DNA from: Cladocopium goreaui | Lineage: Eukaryota > Sar > Dinophyceae > Suessiales > Symbiodiniaceae | Direction: 5' to 3' | Assembly: GCA_947184155.2 (NCBI GenBank) | Contig: CAMXCT020001136.1 | Coordinates: forward strand, 279,501 to 343,500 | DNA: 64,000 bases | Shown here: positions 22,701 through 35,000 of the stretch, in pieces | Layout of the letters: every line of letters begins with the position of its first letter | Numbering within the stretch: position 1 is the first letter of the stretch | Translations under genes and position numbers: made by a program | The notes under the pieces: model-generated | Told to the model about the DNA's origin: nothing | Databases searched by the model: none | What the model saw: only the letters and a program-made list of their open reading frames with translations

Positions 22701-25700
22701 TAATTATGGTAGTTAGTCATGAAGGATGTATGTTTATATAGTATTATATAGTCATATCCATGCAATTTTAGTCAATTTACACCTAAAATTTTGGGGACTG
22801 AGCAACATCGTTGACCAACAAGAAAGAGAATGCATTGCCATTTCCCGAGGGCGACACTCTTCTCTACTTGGTCCACCTGTCAGGAGGTCAAATCGAATGT
22901 AAAAACAGGCATAGATAGATGGGTTTTGATGGATTAAACGTACAAAATGTTGCTTAATATGAACCCAAAAGTTGTGTGCTATTCACGTTCTGGCATGACC
23001 ACCATTCTGCTAATTTCTGGGATGTGAACAGCAGGGTACCAGGGTTTTGAATTATTCACAATTATTCCCATGTGGCCATATGGATAAACCTCAGGTCATG
23101 GACTCCACAAGGTCTTGCAAGGTATGCCACCAGCAGGCACGGTTGGTTCAGTCTCAAAGTCCTCTAGATTTCAATTCTATAGCCCCTAGCAGGAGCCAAC
23201 CCCATCGCAACATATCCCAACCTTAGATGATTACCACCAGCAAAGCAGTGATCAAAGTCACACATAAAAACTGAAATCGTTTTTTTTCTCGGGCAAAAGC
23301 TGCCTAGAATTGCAGTAAAAACATGTAGAACCCATCAAAGGATATCAAAGGCACTCTTCGAGTTGGAGTCTGCACCACCGAGTGATCTAGTAGTGAAAGC
23401 CTCCAACTTCCATCCATTTGCAGATGCTGCGTTTGAAACAGAAAATCCCATCAAAATCCCATCTCTGATGGGTAAAATCTCCATGAAAATCTCAGCCCTG
23501 GACCTCCTCTTCAGTCTTTGTCACAGCCTCGGGAGAGCCAAAGCTGTCTTCACTATTTTTCTCTATAAAAAGAATGGGACAGTTAATGGTCATTAGATAA
23601 CCTATCTACGTATCTGTCGGTCCGTCGGTCTTTGTCATAGATAGTCAAAAAATAGATCGATCGACAGATAGATAGGTAGATAGACGGATCGATCGATAGA
23701 TCGATCGACAGATAGATAGGTAGATAGATAGATCGATCGACAGATAGATAGATCGACAGAATAGATAGGTAGATAGATAGATCATGATAGATCGATCCAT
23801 CAATCGATCGGTAGCTAGAGAGATTTTTTTCAATGATGCAATTGGCACTAAGATCACCTATTTCGACATACGCAAAAGGACAACGTCGCAGCGCACCTCG
23901 CGGCGCCTTTGCGCGAGGACACGAAAACGATCAGCCTCCTGCAAGGCCTGGGAAAACACGAACATTGACCAGTTGAAGGTTGGCCTAAAGATCTTCGTGG
24001 ATGCTGACTTAAGAACTAAGAGACCAAGTCTGTAAAAGTCTGTAAAATGTCCAATTCTCGAGATTGACTAAAGATTGAATTCTTGAGATTGAAGAATTGT
24101 CTTGAGGAAATTTCAAAAGTTTCCCAAAGCCTAGGATCGGACTTTGACTTCTACACTTGCCATGACCCAGCCCTGCGAAAAATGGACATGCAGAATGGCA
24201 AGGGCAGTCTTTGCGGATTCCTGTCACTGCATCTGTCTACGTGGGCCATGGGTGCTCAAAAATTGGGAAGACAAAAACGATTGGTTTCCTGTTTTTAAAA
24301 TGAACCAATCTGGGGAATCGAGGGAGTCTTGCCTCCCAAAGATTGGCTGATGTCCAAATAAAAACACTTGGCTGGGTATATGATATGCCTGCATTAGGTT
24401 TGTCTGAAAATTGGGTACCCCAAGATCAAGATTCAATTGTTTACCATCATGTTCCACATTACAATGGCCTTATTGGGGGTAAGTACCCCATTTTCAGACC
24501 ACACCCAAATCTATTCTTCAACAACTCTACATCTATATATATACATAAGTATAAGTTAAGTATAAGTAAGTCCCCCATGTTTCATGGTTAAATCGTAAGG
24601 TTTCAGCATGTTTGATGTCAAGATTCAGCTACCAACCCCCACAAGTTGTGCGGAAGATCGAGCCTTTTGCGCTTCTTCCTGCACCTTCTGTTGACCCGGA
24701 AGAAAGGCCTCGCTGAGACGGTCATAAAGAGAAATGAAGGGAGCTGGGCTGATCCCATCAATATGTAATAATTATTAATATTGTACATATAATATAATAT
24801 AGATATATGCGTGTAAATCAAATGAATTTATATGAAATATATTTAAAAATAATAATAATAATAGTAAAATAAAACTAGTATATAGATAATTACATGAATC
24901 GCTTTGAGATCACCCAATGTGCGCCTGCACCTGTCGATGAACTAGCTCCATGGCATCTTGGCCCAAAGCCACCTGCGGTCGAATATTATTGCCAACACAT
25001 GGGAACCGACTGAACATCAAAAATTCATGTCTTCAGCATTCCACTGGATGAATCATGACAGTTAGCCCAATCCTAAGCATCATTCCAGTTATGTCGCAGT
25101 GAGGTCGTTACAATTTATCCCTCTATCTATTAATTTCAGGGGCCCAAAAGGAGTGGTATTTATGAGGGAGGGTTGTTTGGAAATGGAAAAATGACACGCT
25201 TTGACATCCCAGCCAATCAAACACACGAAATTGACACTGCTCATACCCACAAGTAAAGCAGAAATGTCAGCAACTACCCTCTGGTAATCAGCCACATATC
25301 CATCAAAAATGGCCATCGTCCATCTCAAAAGCTGGGATTTTGCCGTCGACCTTCTCGGCGAGCTCGTTTTCCATCGCAAAGCTGAGGCGCAGAGATTCAC
25401 TGGAGATATCTGGTTGGTGTAAAAGTATTATTCAAATAATTGGTGTAATATATTGAATAATATTATAGAATCCAATTATTTGAGATATCTGGATATATAT
25501 ATAATCCAATAGAATTACTATGTATTATTCAAATAATTGGATTATATAATATTACCCACAAACGCCGTGTGTTGCCCCGACATTAACATTGAGAATGTCG
25601 TGTTGTCGAATATATGATAGGAGACATAGCAGAAAATACTGCGTATACGCAGCGTTTTCTAGTTCAAAGTTTTCAGGGCTTGGGTTTTAGGGCTTAGGGT

Positions 25701-28700
25701 TTGGGGTTTTAGGGTTTAGGGTTTTAGGGTTTAGGATGGTTTAGGGTTTTAGGGTTTAGGGTTCGTCGTCTGGGAAATCTCAAAACACTGGCAGTGCGCA
25801 GGTGTTTGAGCATGTTGAAGGATAGTGTTTAAACGCCATTTGAACCGTCCGGGCAACACAAAGCGCCTGGCCGTAATATTATTCAAATAATTCAACAATA
25901 ATTTAGATATACGTAATATCTGCTTGGTACAACTATTAATCAATTGGGATAAAGAAATGCTTTTCCAGTGAGGCTTCTTCGATATCAATAGTCAATTGGG
26001 ATAATAGACTGTCCTGGATCATGTCGCAATAGGATAGAAATAATATCAATAGTCCATAGTCAATCTCATTATTCAGGATGCGAAAGAAAAATACTTGAAA
26101 GTGCCAACAAGGATATGTACATATTGATATTGATGTTGATATTTATGCATGCATGCATGCATGTATGTATGTTTCTATCTATGTATCTATGTATCTATGT
26201 ATCTATGTATCTATATATCTGTGTATGTATGTATATATATATGTATATATAATTATATGTATGTATATGTATGTATGTGTATGTATGTGTATGTATATGT
26301 ATGTATATGTATGTATATGTATGTATATGTATGTCTATGTATGTCTATGTATGTCTATGTATGTCTATGTATGTCTATGTATGTCTATGTATGTATATGT
26401 ATGTATATGTATGTATATGTATGTATATGTATCTGTGTATCTGTGTATCTGTGTATCTGTGTATCTATGTATCTATGTATCTATGTATCTATGTATCTAT
26501 GTATCTATGTATCTATGTATCTATGTATGTATGTATGTATGTATGTATGTATGTATTGATTGATTGCTTGATTGATTGATTGATTGATTGATGACATATT
26601 ATGACTATTAAATCTAGGTAACTATGAAACGCCTTGATCAGGGGATCTAGAGGTCATTTGGGGATAACCATGCAAAGCAAGGTCTGTCACTCTGATGGGA
26701 CAGGACCACAGACTCGTGCAGCTGCCTCCCAATAATATTCTTGATTCTTTCAAAATAACTCCAACCAAACTGAACTTTTCCCACCTGTACATGTGCTTGT
26801 CAGAAAACTCTGAATCCCCCCAAGGCTTTGTTGTATCTGCAGTTTGTTTTTGCCAGTTCTTTGCCAAGTCTCTCGTAACCCAAGAACTTAGTCTTTGTAT
26901 ATGGCTCTATTTCTGACCTCCACTCTCGACCGTATCTGGTGGCTAAAAACCATCGCAAGACGCCAGGCCTCTCTTGCAGCAGCCTTGCAAGCTCTCTGGC
27001 CCTATCCTGGAGAAACACGGAAAAACAAACAAGACGGGCTTGGTGTGTGTGTGTGTGTATGGCCTTTGGATCTTTTATTCATTCTTCACCATATGTATCA
27101 ATTTGGGTCTGTTGCAAGAGGGCTGAAAAGGTTCCTCCATGAATCTGAGTTTACCGGCTATCCCATACCATACAATCGACAGCCCCTCATAAACCTTCCA
27201 GAAGCTCCTTGGCCATGTTCATCTCCAACTCCCTTTGGGCAAACGCTGCATCTTCCGCCGCGCGCCTGGGAAGTTGAAAGCAATTGCCATTGGGGGAGGA
27301 TGGATACCAGCCATTTATGGTAATCTTGGGAATGATTTATGGTAGTTCCGGGCAAAGAATTATTGATTTTATTGGTACCATTTATATCCATTCTGTATGG
27401 TTTACCACACTACAGTATTTGATTTGTATTGATTTGTGATGATTGTTCTTCCGAGGCAAAGAATTGTGTGATCCACATGACAATAAATTTATACACACAT
27501 ATAATTAACAACACACACACAAGCACAATCACGACCACAACAACAACAACAACCACAACAAAAACAACAACCACAACAACCACAACCCATAACGACCTCA
27601 TACGACCTGAACAGCTGAATCAGTTCTAAGGCTGCTGACCCCTCCGTCAAATTACTGGCATCTTCTCGTTTCTGCACGGCTTCCTGGCAACAGCTCTTCA
27701 CATCCCGGCTTGGTGCACGGAACATGGTAGATGTGGTAGATGATCATCATTGTGTACTGAATTTTGCCAATGGAAAAACTATGTTAATTGTATAATACTA
27801 TGGAATTTTGCCATAGTTTTTCCAATGGAATTCATGGAATTTAAATTTTGCCAATGGAAAAACTATGATGGTAAATTCATATATGATGGTAAAGTCATGT
27901 AAATTCATATAAACTCCACGATTCGACACAGATCCACAGCCGTTGTGCTGGTGATTTTTTTTTTCTCATGTTGGTTCCAGCAAATCCCGGCGTTGCCGAA
28001 AACTCTCCCGTGTTTGCTGCTTACCCTCTGGTAAACATACAAAAAACTATGGAAAATCACCATTTTTTTATGGGAAAATCCACTATTTCTATGGTCATTT
28101 TCAATAGCTATGTTAAATTACCAGAGGGTATATCCAAAATTTACATGGTTCTGATCCACAGGTGTCCCCTCCACACCACTTCAACAAATTTCATCGAGTC
28201 AAAAATTATGCTGTTCTGGGCTGTTTAATTGGAGGGGTACCATTTAAGTAGCAAATTATCACTATATATTTGGAGGGAACCTCCTGATGTTCATCAGCCA
28301 GGCTTCACTGATTCAGCATTTACATTATGGAAAACATCATGAATCCTGGAAAGCCCCAAAAGTGCTGGGGGGTCTACCATGGTTTCCTGTAGATGTTCCG
28401 TTAAATCCACCAGTTTTTAGATGTTTTAAGGGTGGCCAACGCCGTCGCCGTCGCTGTCGTGGCTCCGCTCCTTCTGTAGCTTTTGCACTTCCTGGGAGGA
28501 CTGTTCAAGCTCCTCCTGGTGAGCTGCTTGGCAGGAGAGGTGCCATGGTGGAAAAAAAAAGAATGGATTTCGCAGAACCAATAAAATGATATAAAATGTG
28601 GATTTCCCATCAAAATATATTCAAATTGGTGAAATACCCTCTGGTGAACTAACATAGCAATGGAAAATCACCATGTTTAATGGGAAAATCCACTATTTCT

Positions 28701-28980
28701 ATGGCCATTTTCCATTGCTATGTTAGTTCACCAGAGGGTAGTATTTATCTTGTTGAATGGGTTTGTTCAAAAATGGGGAGATTCAGCCCCGACTTGGAAC
28801 CAGTACGGACAGGCACAGAAATTGGCCAGCCTCCAGCTGCCCAAGGCATGTCTTGGCGTGAACCAAATCCCACAAGACCTGTCAGGCGTAGGCAGTTCAG
28901 AAGACTGGGCATGTGTCATTCACTGGTGAGTGAAAAGCTATTAAAAGCTACTATGTGTGTATATGTATATGTATATATGG

Positions 28981-29013
<33 letters not shown>

Positions 29014-32000
29014 TGTATGTATGTATGTATGTATGTATGTATCTATCTATCTATGTATGTATGTATGTATGTATGTATGTATGTATGTATGTATCTATGT
29101 ATCTATCTATCTATCTATCTATGTATCTATGTATCTATGTATCTATGTATCTATGTATCTATGTATCTATGTATCTATGTATCTATGTATCTATGTATCT
29201 ATGTATCTATGTATCTATGTATCTATGTATTTATGTATCTATGTATCTATGTATCTATGTATCTATGTATCTATGTCTCTATGTCTCTATGTCTCTATGT
29301 CTCTATGTATCTATGTATCTATGTATCTATGTATCTATGTATCTATGTATCTATGTATCTATGTATCTATGTATCTATGTATCTATGAATCTATGTATCT
29401 ATGAATCTATGTATCTATGTATGTATCTATGTATCTATGTATCTATTTATCTATGTATCTATGTATCTATGTATCTATCTATCTATCTATCTATGTATGT
29501 ATGTATATATATATACTAAACAAATAAACAAATAGACAAATAGATACATATATATATATATTATAATGTATACACACATCTACGTATTCAAATTTACTCA
29601 AAATTCAAAGGAATATACGAAGAAATTTGGACTGTAGAAATGTCACGTTCCCCACCTCTTTGGTGCTTCCGACGATGTCAGATGCCTTGCAGGACAGCGT
29701 GTCATGGGACAGGGGATTCATGGAGGAATTCCATGGAATTCCAAGGGCTGTGCCTGCAAAGAGGCATGCTTCCCCAGCAAGGTTTGCTGTTGCATGGCAT
29801 TGACAGGCCACCTGCGATGCGATGAATGGCAGCCCAAAACTTACTGCAAGAGGTGGGAAATCTGCAAGAGGCCAAATGACAAACTTGTAGTGCATTGAGG
29901 ATGTTGCATGACTGATTGATGTCATCTGGAACCCCATTCCATCCCATGCTTATCGGGGTTTGTTCATCATCAAGTCAATTGAATCGATTGGCCATGTTGG
30001 TGCGTACAACATGTTCAGACACACCCAATATCATATTGTTGGTTGTAAAATCATGTAAATCCCATATGATTCTATGATATTCAAGTATTTTCCCAGTCTT
30101 GTTGGTTATCGAAGCCATTTCTTCTGGTTTAAAGCCAAATCTTTTGGGGGGGCAACTCCAACTCGGGCAGCACTCGGAACCTGGGATGTTGCTCCCCCCG
30201 TCGCTTCAAGCGCTCGAGTCGCAACTGGGCCTAGAGAAGCGCCCATCGACGACTAAATGATCCACCAAATATGCCCAGCAAAAATTGGATGGTTTACTAT
30301 GGTAGATCTAGCAGAACTGATTCCTGGTTATATCATGTTATATCATATCATATCGATTTCATATCGGTTATAATATGTGTACCACAAAACTATCGGTTGT
30401 GGGTCTATGGCTATACCACTGGGTACACCGTCTGTTACCGTCTCGAACGATGGCCACATGAGCAGCAGTCCTCTGCTTGGAAGCAGCGGCGCCGCCAATC
30501 TTGCGCCTGCAGCCTGAGGGCCACGGCCCCAAAATGAATAATTCATCAATAATCCAATACTAAACCACTAAAGCAAGGTTTCAAAAGGGTATTCAATTTT
30601 ATATACAGTATGTATATATATATATATTATATATATAATATATATATATATAATATATATATATATATATGATCGAGAGACCTTTAGGTACCATTTTGTT
30701 CCGGTTAATTCTGATAATTTTTAGAGCCTTTTGGATAATTGAGGGGATTTGAAGAATTAAATGATTTAATCCTTTTAATCCTTTTAATCCTCCAGAGCCT
30801 TTTGGGGGATTAAAAGGATTAAAAGGACTAAATGATTTAATCCTTTTAATCCTTTTAATCCTCCAGAGCTTTTTGGAGGATTAAAAGGATTAAAAGGATT
30901 AGATGATTTAATCCTTTTAATCCTTTAATCCTCCAGAGCCTTTTGGAGGATTAAAAGGATTAAAAGGATTAAATGATTTAATCCTTTTAATCCTTTTAAT
31001 CCTCCAGAGTCCTTTGGGGGATTAAAAAGATTAAAAGGATTAAATGATTTAATCCTTTTAATCCTTTTAATCCTCCTCCAGGGGGTCCGGAATTCCCGGC
31101 CCAAGCCCTTGAGAAATATTTATTTAAATCCATTTAATCCTCCAGAGCCTTTTGGGGGATTAAAAGGATTAGAGGGATTAAATGATTTAATCCTTTTAAT
31201 CCTTTTAATCCTCCAGAGCCTTTTGGAGGATTAAAAGGATTAAAAGGATTTAAAGAATTAATTGCTGGGCTTTTCTTGGATTCTGGGAGGTCTGGAGGAT
31301 TAAAAGGATTAAAAGGATTAAAAGGATTAAATCATTTAATCCTTTTAATCCTTTTAATCCTCCAGAGCCTTTTGGGATTAAAGGATTAAAAGGATTAAAT
31401 TAATTTTAATCCTTTTAATCCTTTTAATCCTGCGGGGTCCGGAATTCCCGCGCCCAAGGCCCTTGAGAAATATATTTAATCCTTTTAATCCTTTTAATCC
31501 TCCAGAGCCTTTTGGGGGATTAAAAGGATTAAAAGGATTAAATGATTTAATCCTTTTAATCCTTTTAATCCTCCAGAGTCCTTTGGGGGATCAAAAGGAT
31601 TAAAAGGTTTTAACGATTAAATTGCTGGGCTTTTTCTTGGGATTCTGGGAGGTCTGGGAGGATTACAAGGCTTAAAAGGATTAAAAGGATTAAGCATTTA
31701 ATCCTTTTAATCCTCCAGAGCCTTTTGGGGGATTAAAAGGATTAAAAGGATTAAATCATTTAATCCTTTTAATCCTTTTAATCATTTTAATCCTCCAGGG
31801 GATCCGGAATTCCCGGCCCAAGCCCTTGAGAAATATATTTAAATCCATTTAATCCTTTTAATCCTCCAGAGCCTTTTGGAGGATTAAAAGGATTAAAAGG
31901 ATTTAAAGAATTAAATTGCTGGGCTTTTCTTGGGATTCTGGGAGGTCTGGAGGATTAAAAGGATTAAAAGGATTTAAAGAATTAAAAAGGAATTAATGAT

Positions 32001-35000
32001 TAATCTTTATCCTTTTAATCCTTTTAATATTATCCTCCCAGGTGGTCCGAATTCCCGGCCCAAGCCCTTGAGAAATATATTTAATCCTTTTAATCCTTTT
32101 AATCCTCCAGAGTCCTTTGGGGGATTAAACGGATTAAATGATTTAATCCTTTTAATCCTTTTAATCCTTTTAATCCTCCAGGGGGTCCGGAATTCCCGGC
32201 CCAAGCCCTTGAGAAATATATTTAAATCCTTTAATCCTTTTAATCCTCCAGAGCCTTTTGGGGGATTAAAAGGATTAAGGGATTAAATGATTTAATCCTT
32301 TTAATCCTTTTAATCCTCCAGAGCCTTTTGGAGGATTAAAAGGATTAAAAGGATTTAAAGAATTAAATTGCTGGGCTTTTCTTGGGATTCTGGGAGGTCT
32401 GGAGGATTAAAAGGATTAAAAGGATTAAAAGGATTAAAAGGATTAAATCATTTAATCCTTTAAATCCTTTTAATCCTCCAGAGCCTTTTGGGGGATTAAA
32501 AGGATTAAAAGGATTAAATGATTTAATCCTTTTAATCCTTTTAATCCTTCAGGGGGTCCGGAATTCCCGGCCCAAGCCCTGGAGAGAAAGATATTAAAAA
32601 TGTTTAATTAATCCTTTTAATCCTCCGGACCCTTTTGGAGTATTAAAAGGATTAAAAGGTTTTAAAGAATTAAATTGCTGGGCTTTCTTTGGGATTCTGG
32701 GAGGTCTGGAGGATTAAAAGGATTAAAAGGATTAAAAGGATTAAATCATTTAATCCTTTTAATCCTTTTAATTAAAGGATTGGGGATTAAAAGGATTAAA
32801 GGATTAAATCCATTTAATCCTTTTAATCCTTTTAATCCTCCAGAGCCTTTGGAGGATTAAAAGGATTAAAAGGATTAAATCATTTAATCCTTTTAATCCT
32901 TTTAATCCTTTTAATCCTCCAGGGGGTCCGGAATTCCCGGCCCAAGCCCTTGAGAAATATATTTAAATCCATTTAATCCTTTTAATCCTCCAGAGCCTTT
33001 TGGAGGATTAAAAGGATTAAAAGGATTTAAAGAATTAAATTGCTGGGCTTTTCTTGGGATTCTGGGAGGTCTGGAGGATTAAAAGGATTAAAAGGATTAA
33101 AAGGATTAAAAGGATTAAATGATTTAATCCTTTTAATCCTTTTAATCCTCCAGAGTCCTTTGGGGGATTAAAGGATTAAAAGGATTAAATGATTTAATCC
33201 TTTTAATCCTTTTAATCCTTTTAATCCTCCAGGGGGTCCGGAATTCCGGCCCCAAGCCCTTGAGAAATATATTTAAATCCATTTAATCCTTTTAATCCTC
33301 CAGAGCCTTTTGGAGGATTAAAAGGATTAAAAGGATTTAAAGAATTAAATTGCTGGGCTTTTCTTGGGATTCTGGGAGGTCTGGAGGATTAAAAGGATTA
33401 AAAGGATTAAATGGTTTAATCCGTTTAATCCTTTTAATCCTCCAGAGCCCTTTAGGGGATTAAAAGGATTAGAAGGGTTAAATGATTTAATCCGTTTAAT
33501 CCTTTTAATCCTTTTAATCCTTTTAATCCTCCAGGGGGTCCGGAATTCCCGGTCCAAAAGGATTAAAAGGATTTAAAGAATTAAATTGCTGGGCTTTTCT
33601 TGGGATTCTGGGAGGTCTGGAGGATTAAAAGGATCAAAAGGATTAAACGGTTTAAAAGGATTAAATGATTTAATCCTTTTAATCCTTTTAATCCTCCAGA
33701 GCCTTTTGGTAGGTTCAACAGGGTTCCGGATAAAGTTCCGGGAGGCTTTGGTGCAGAGCCAGGTCAGGCTCAACAGGGCTCCGGGGTTCCGGAGAAGGTC
33801 CCGGGAGGCTTTGGAGCAGAGCCAGGTTAGGTTCAACAGGGTTCTGGTGAAGGTTCCGGAGAAGGTTCCGGGAGGCTTTGGTGCAGAGCCAGGTCAGGTT
33901 CAACAGGGTTCCGGAGAAGGTCTGGGAGGCTTTGGTGCAGAGCCAGGTCAAGTTCAACAGGATTTGTGGCCATTTAACTCACGGAAACCGAGCTGAAGTG
34001 TTTCCAGCGCTTGGCTTGGCAGCAGGCTTCAGAAAGATTAGTAAACATAAAACGTTGCGGCTGTTGGGCATACCACCGAAGCTTGTTTTCCAAAGACATT
34101 TGCTGTGGATGGAAATTGCATGTCCCTTCAAAGTTGCAAGAATGCAGGGGTGAGGCATGTCACCCTGCCTTTGGCAGCATTGTAAGTGACAGCACACGAG
34201 ATTTCTTGTAAAGAAGCAACACCCGGATGTTTGTTTGAAATTTCCTGGAACAAATATTTTTCGACAAGGGCCACATCACCACATGGGACTTTGAAAAAAG
34301 CAATGCTCTTGAGCTGCATTGACAGCTGGTGAGCCTCCATCCACATTGTGCAAACAGACAACATCACCAGAAGTAATTGTTGCCCCAGAAAAAAGTTTAC
34401 AACGAGAGCTCTGCATGCAAGGCATTCCCACAGGAACCACGCCAGCATTGCATAGGAATGCCGTCATCTTCTTTGTGGGGCCCCCTTTGCATTTTGTAGG
34501 CAGGTGCCTTCTCTAAACAGTCTTGACTCTTCACCCAATGTATAGATGTGCCCTGCAATGACAGACTTCCTCAGAGAAGTTTCCCAATAGGTAGTGTTGC
34601 ACAAGACATTCCCATGTTTTCTAGTGCCTTTGTGCTTCCTTTCCATGGTCCAGCATGCAGGTAATTGGCCATGCCTCTGGAGACTTTGACTATAATATGA
34701 AGTGACCAGTGCATCTTTGGCTCGAATTCTTCCGACCAGTCAGCTGCAACAGTTGCCTCCAATGCTGCTTCAACAAATGAAAGCAATTGCTTGTAGTCAG
34801 GCTTTTCCAAATCAGGGATGGATAGGCGATAGTCCAAAACTTTGCACCAAGCCAAAGAGCAAGTTGACCCCAGAAGACAAATGCCATTAGGCAAGCAACA
34901 AATTTGGACATAGTGTGCCAGCACCTGGTACAGACCCAGAATCTCTGAGGATGCATCTGAACTTCCCAGCTTTTTTGTGGCCTTCCACTGCTTTGGGCAG

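Noticed and set aside
25275..25300. A single TACCCTCTGGTAATCA end of the foldback family
   Set aside because: No matching right end was found within 150 bp, so it was not counted as a copy.
26149..26579. 136-codon frames of Tyr-Val-Cys-Met repeats
   Set aside because: Simple-sequence artefact in three frames with no unique sequence.
28680..29519. 279-codon plus frame, and similar frames of 143-149 codons
   Set aside because: Most of each frame is Tyr/Met/Cys/Ile/Ser from the ATGT/CTAT microsatellite; all three phases are open, as expected from a tetranucleotide repeat.
31996..33996. Several 60-136 codon frames of GLKGLKRIK and FNPFNPPE type
   Set aside because: They are translations of the AATCCTTTT satellite on both strands.
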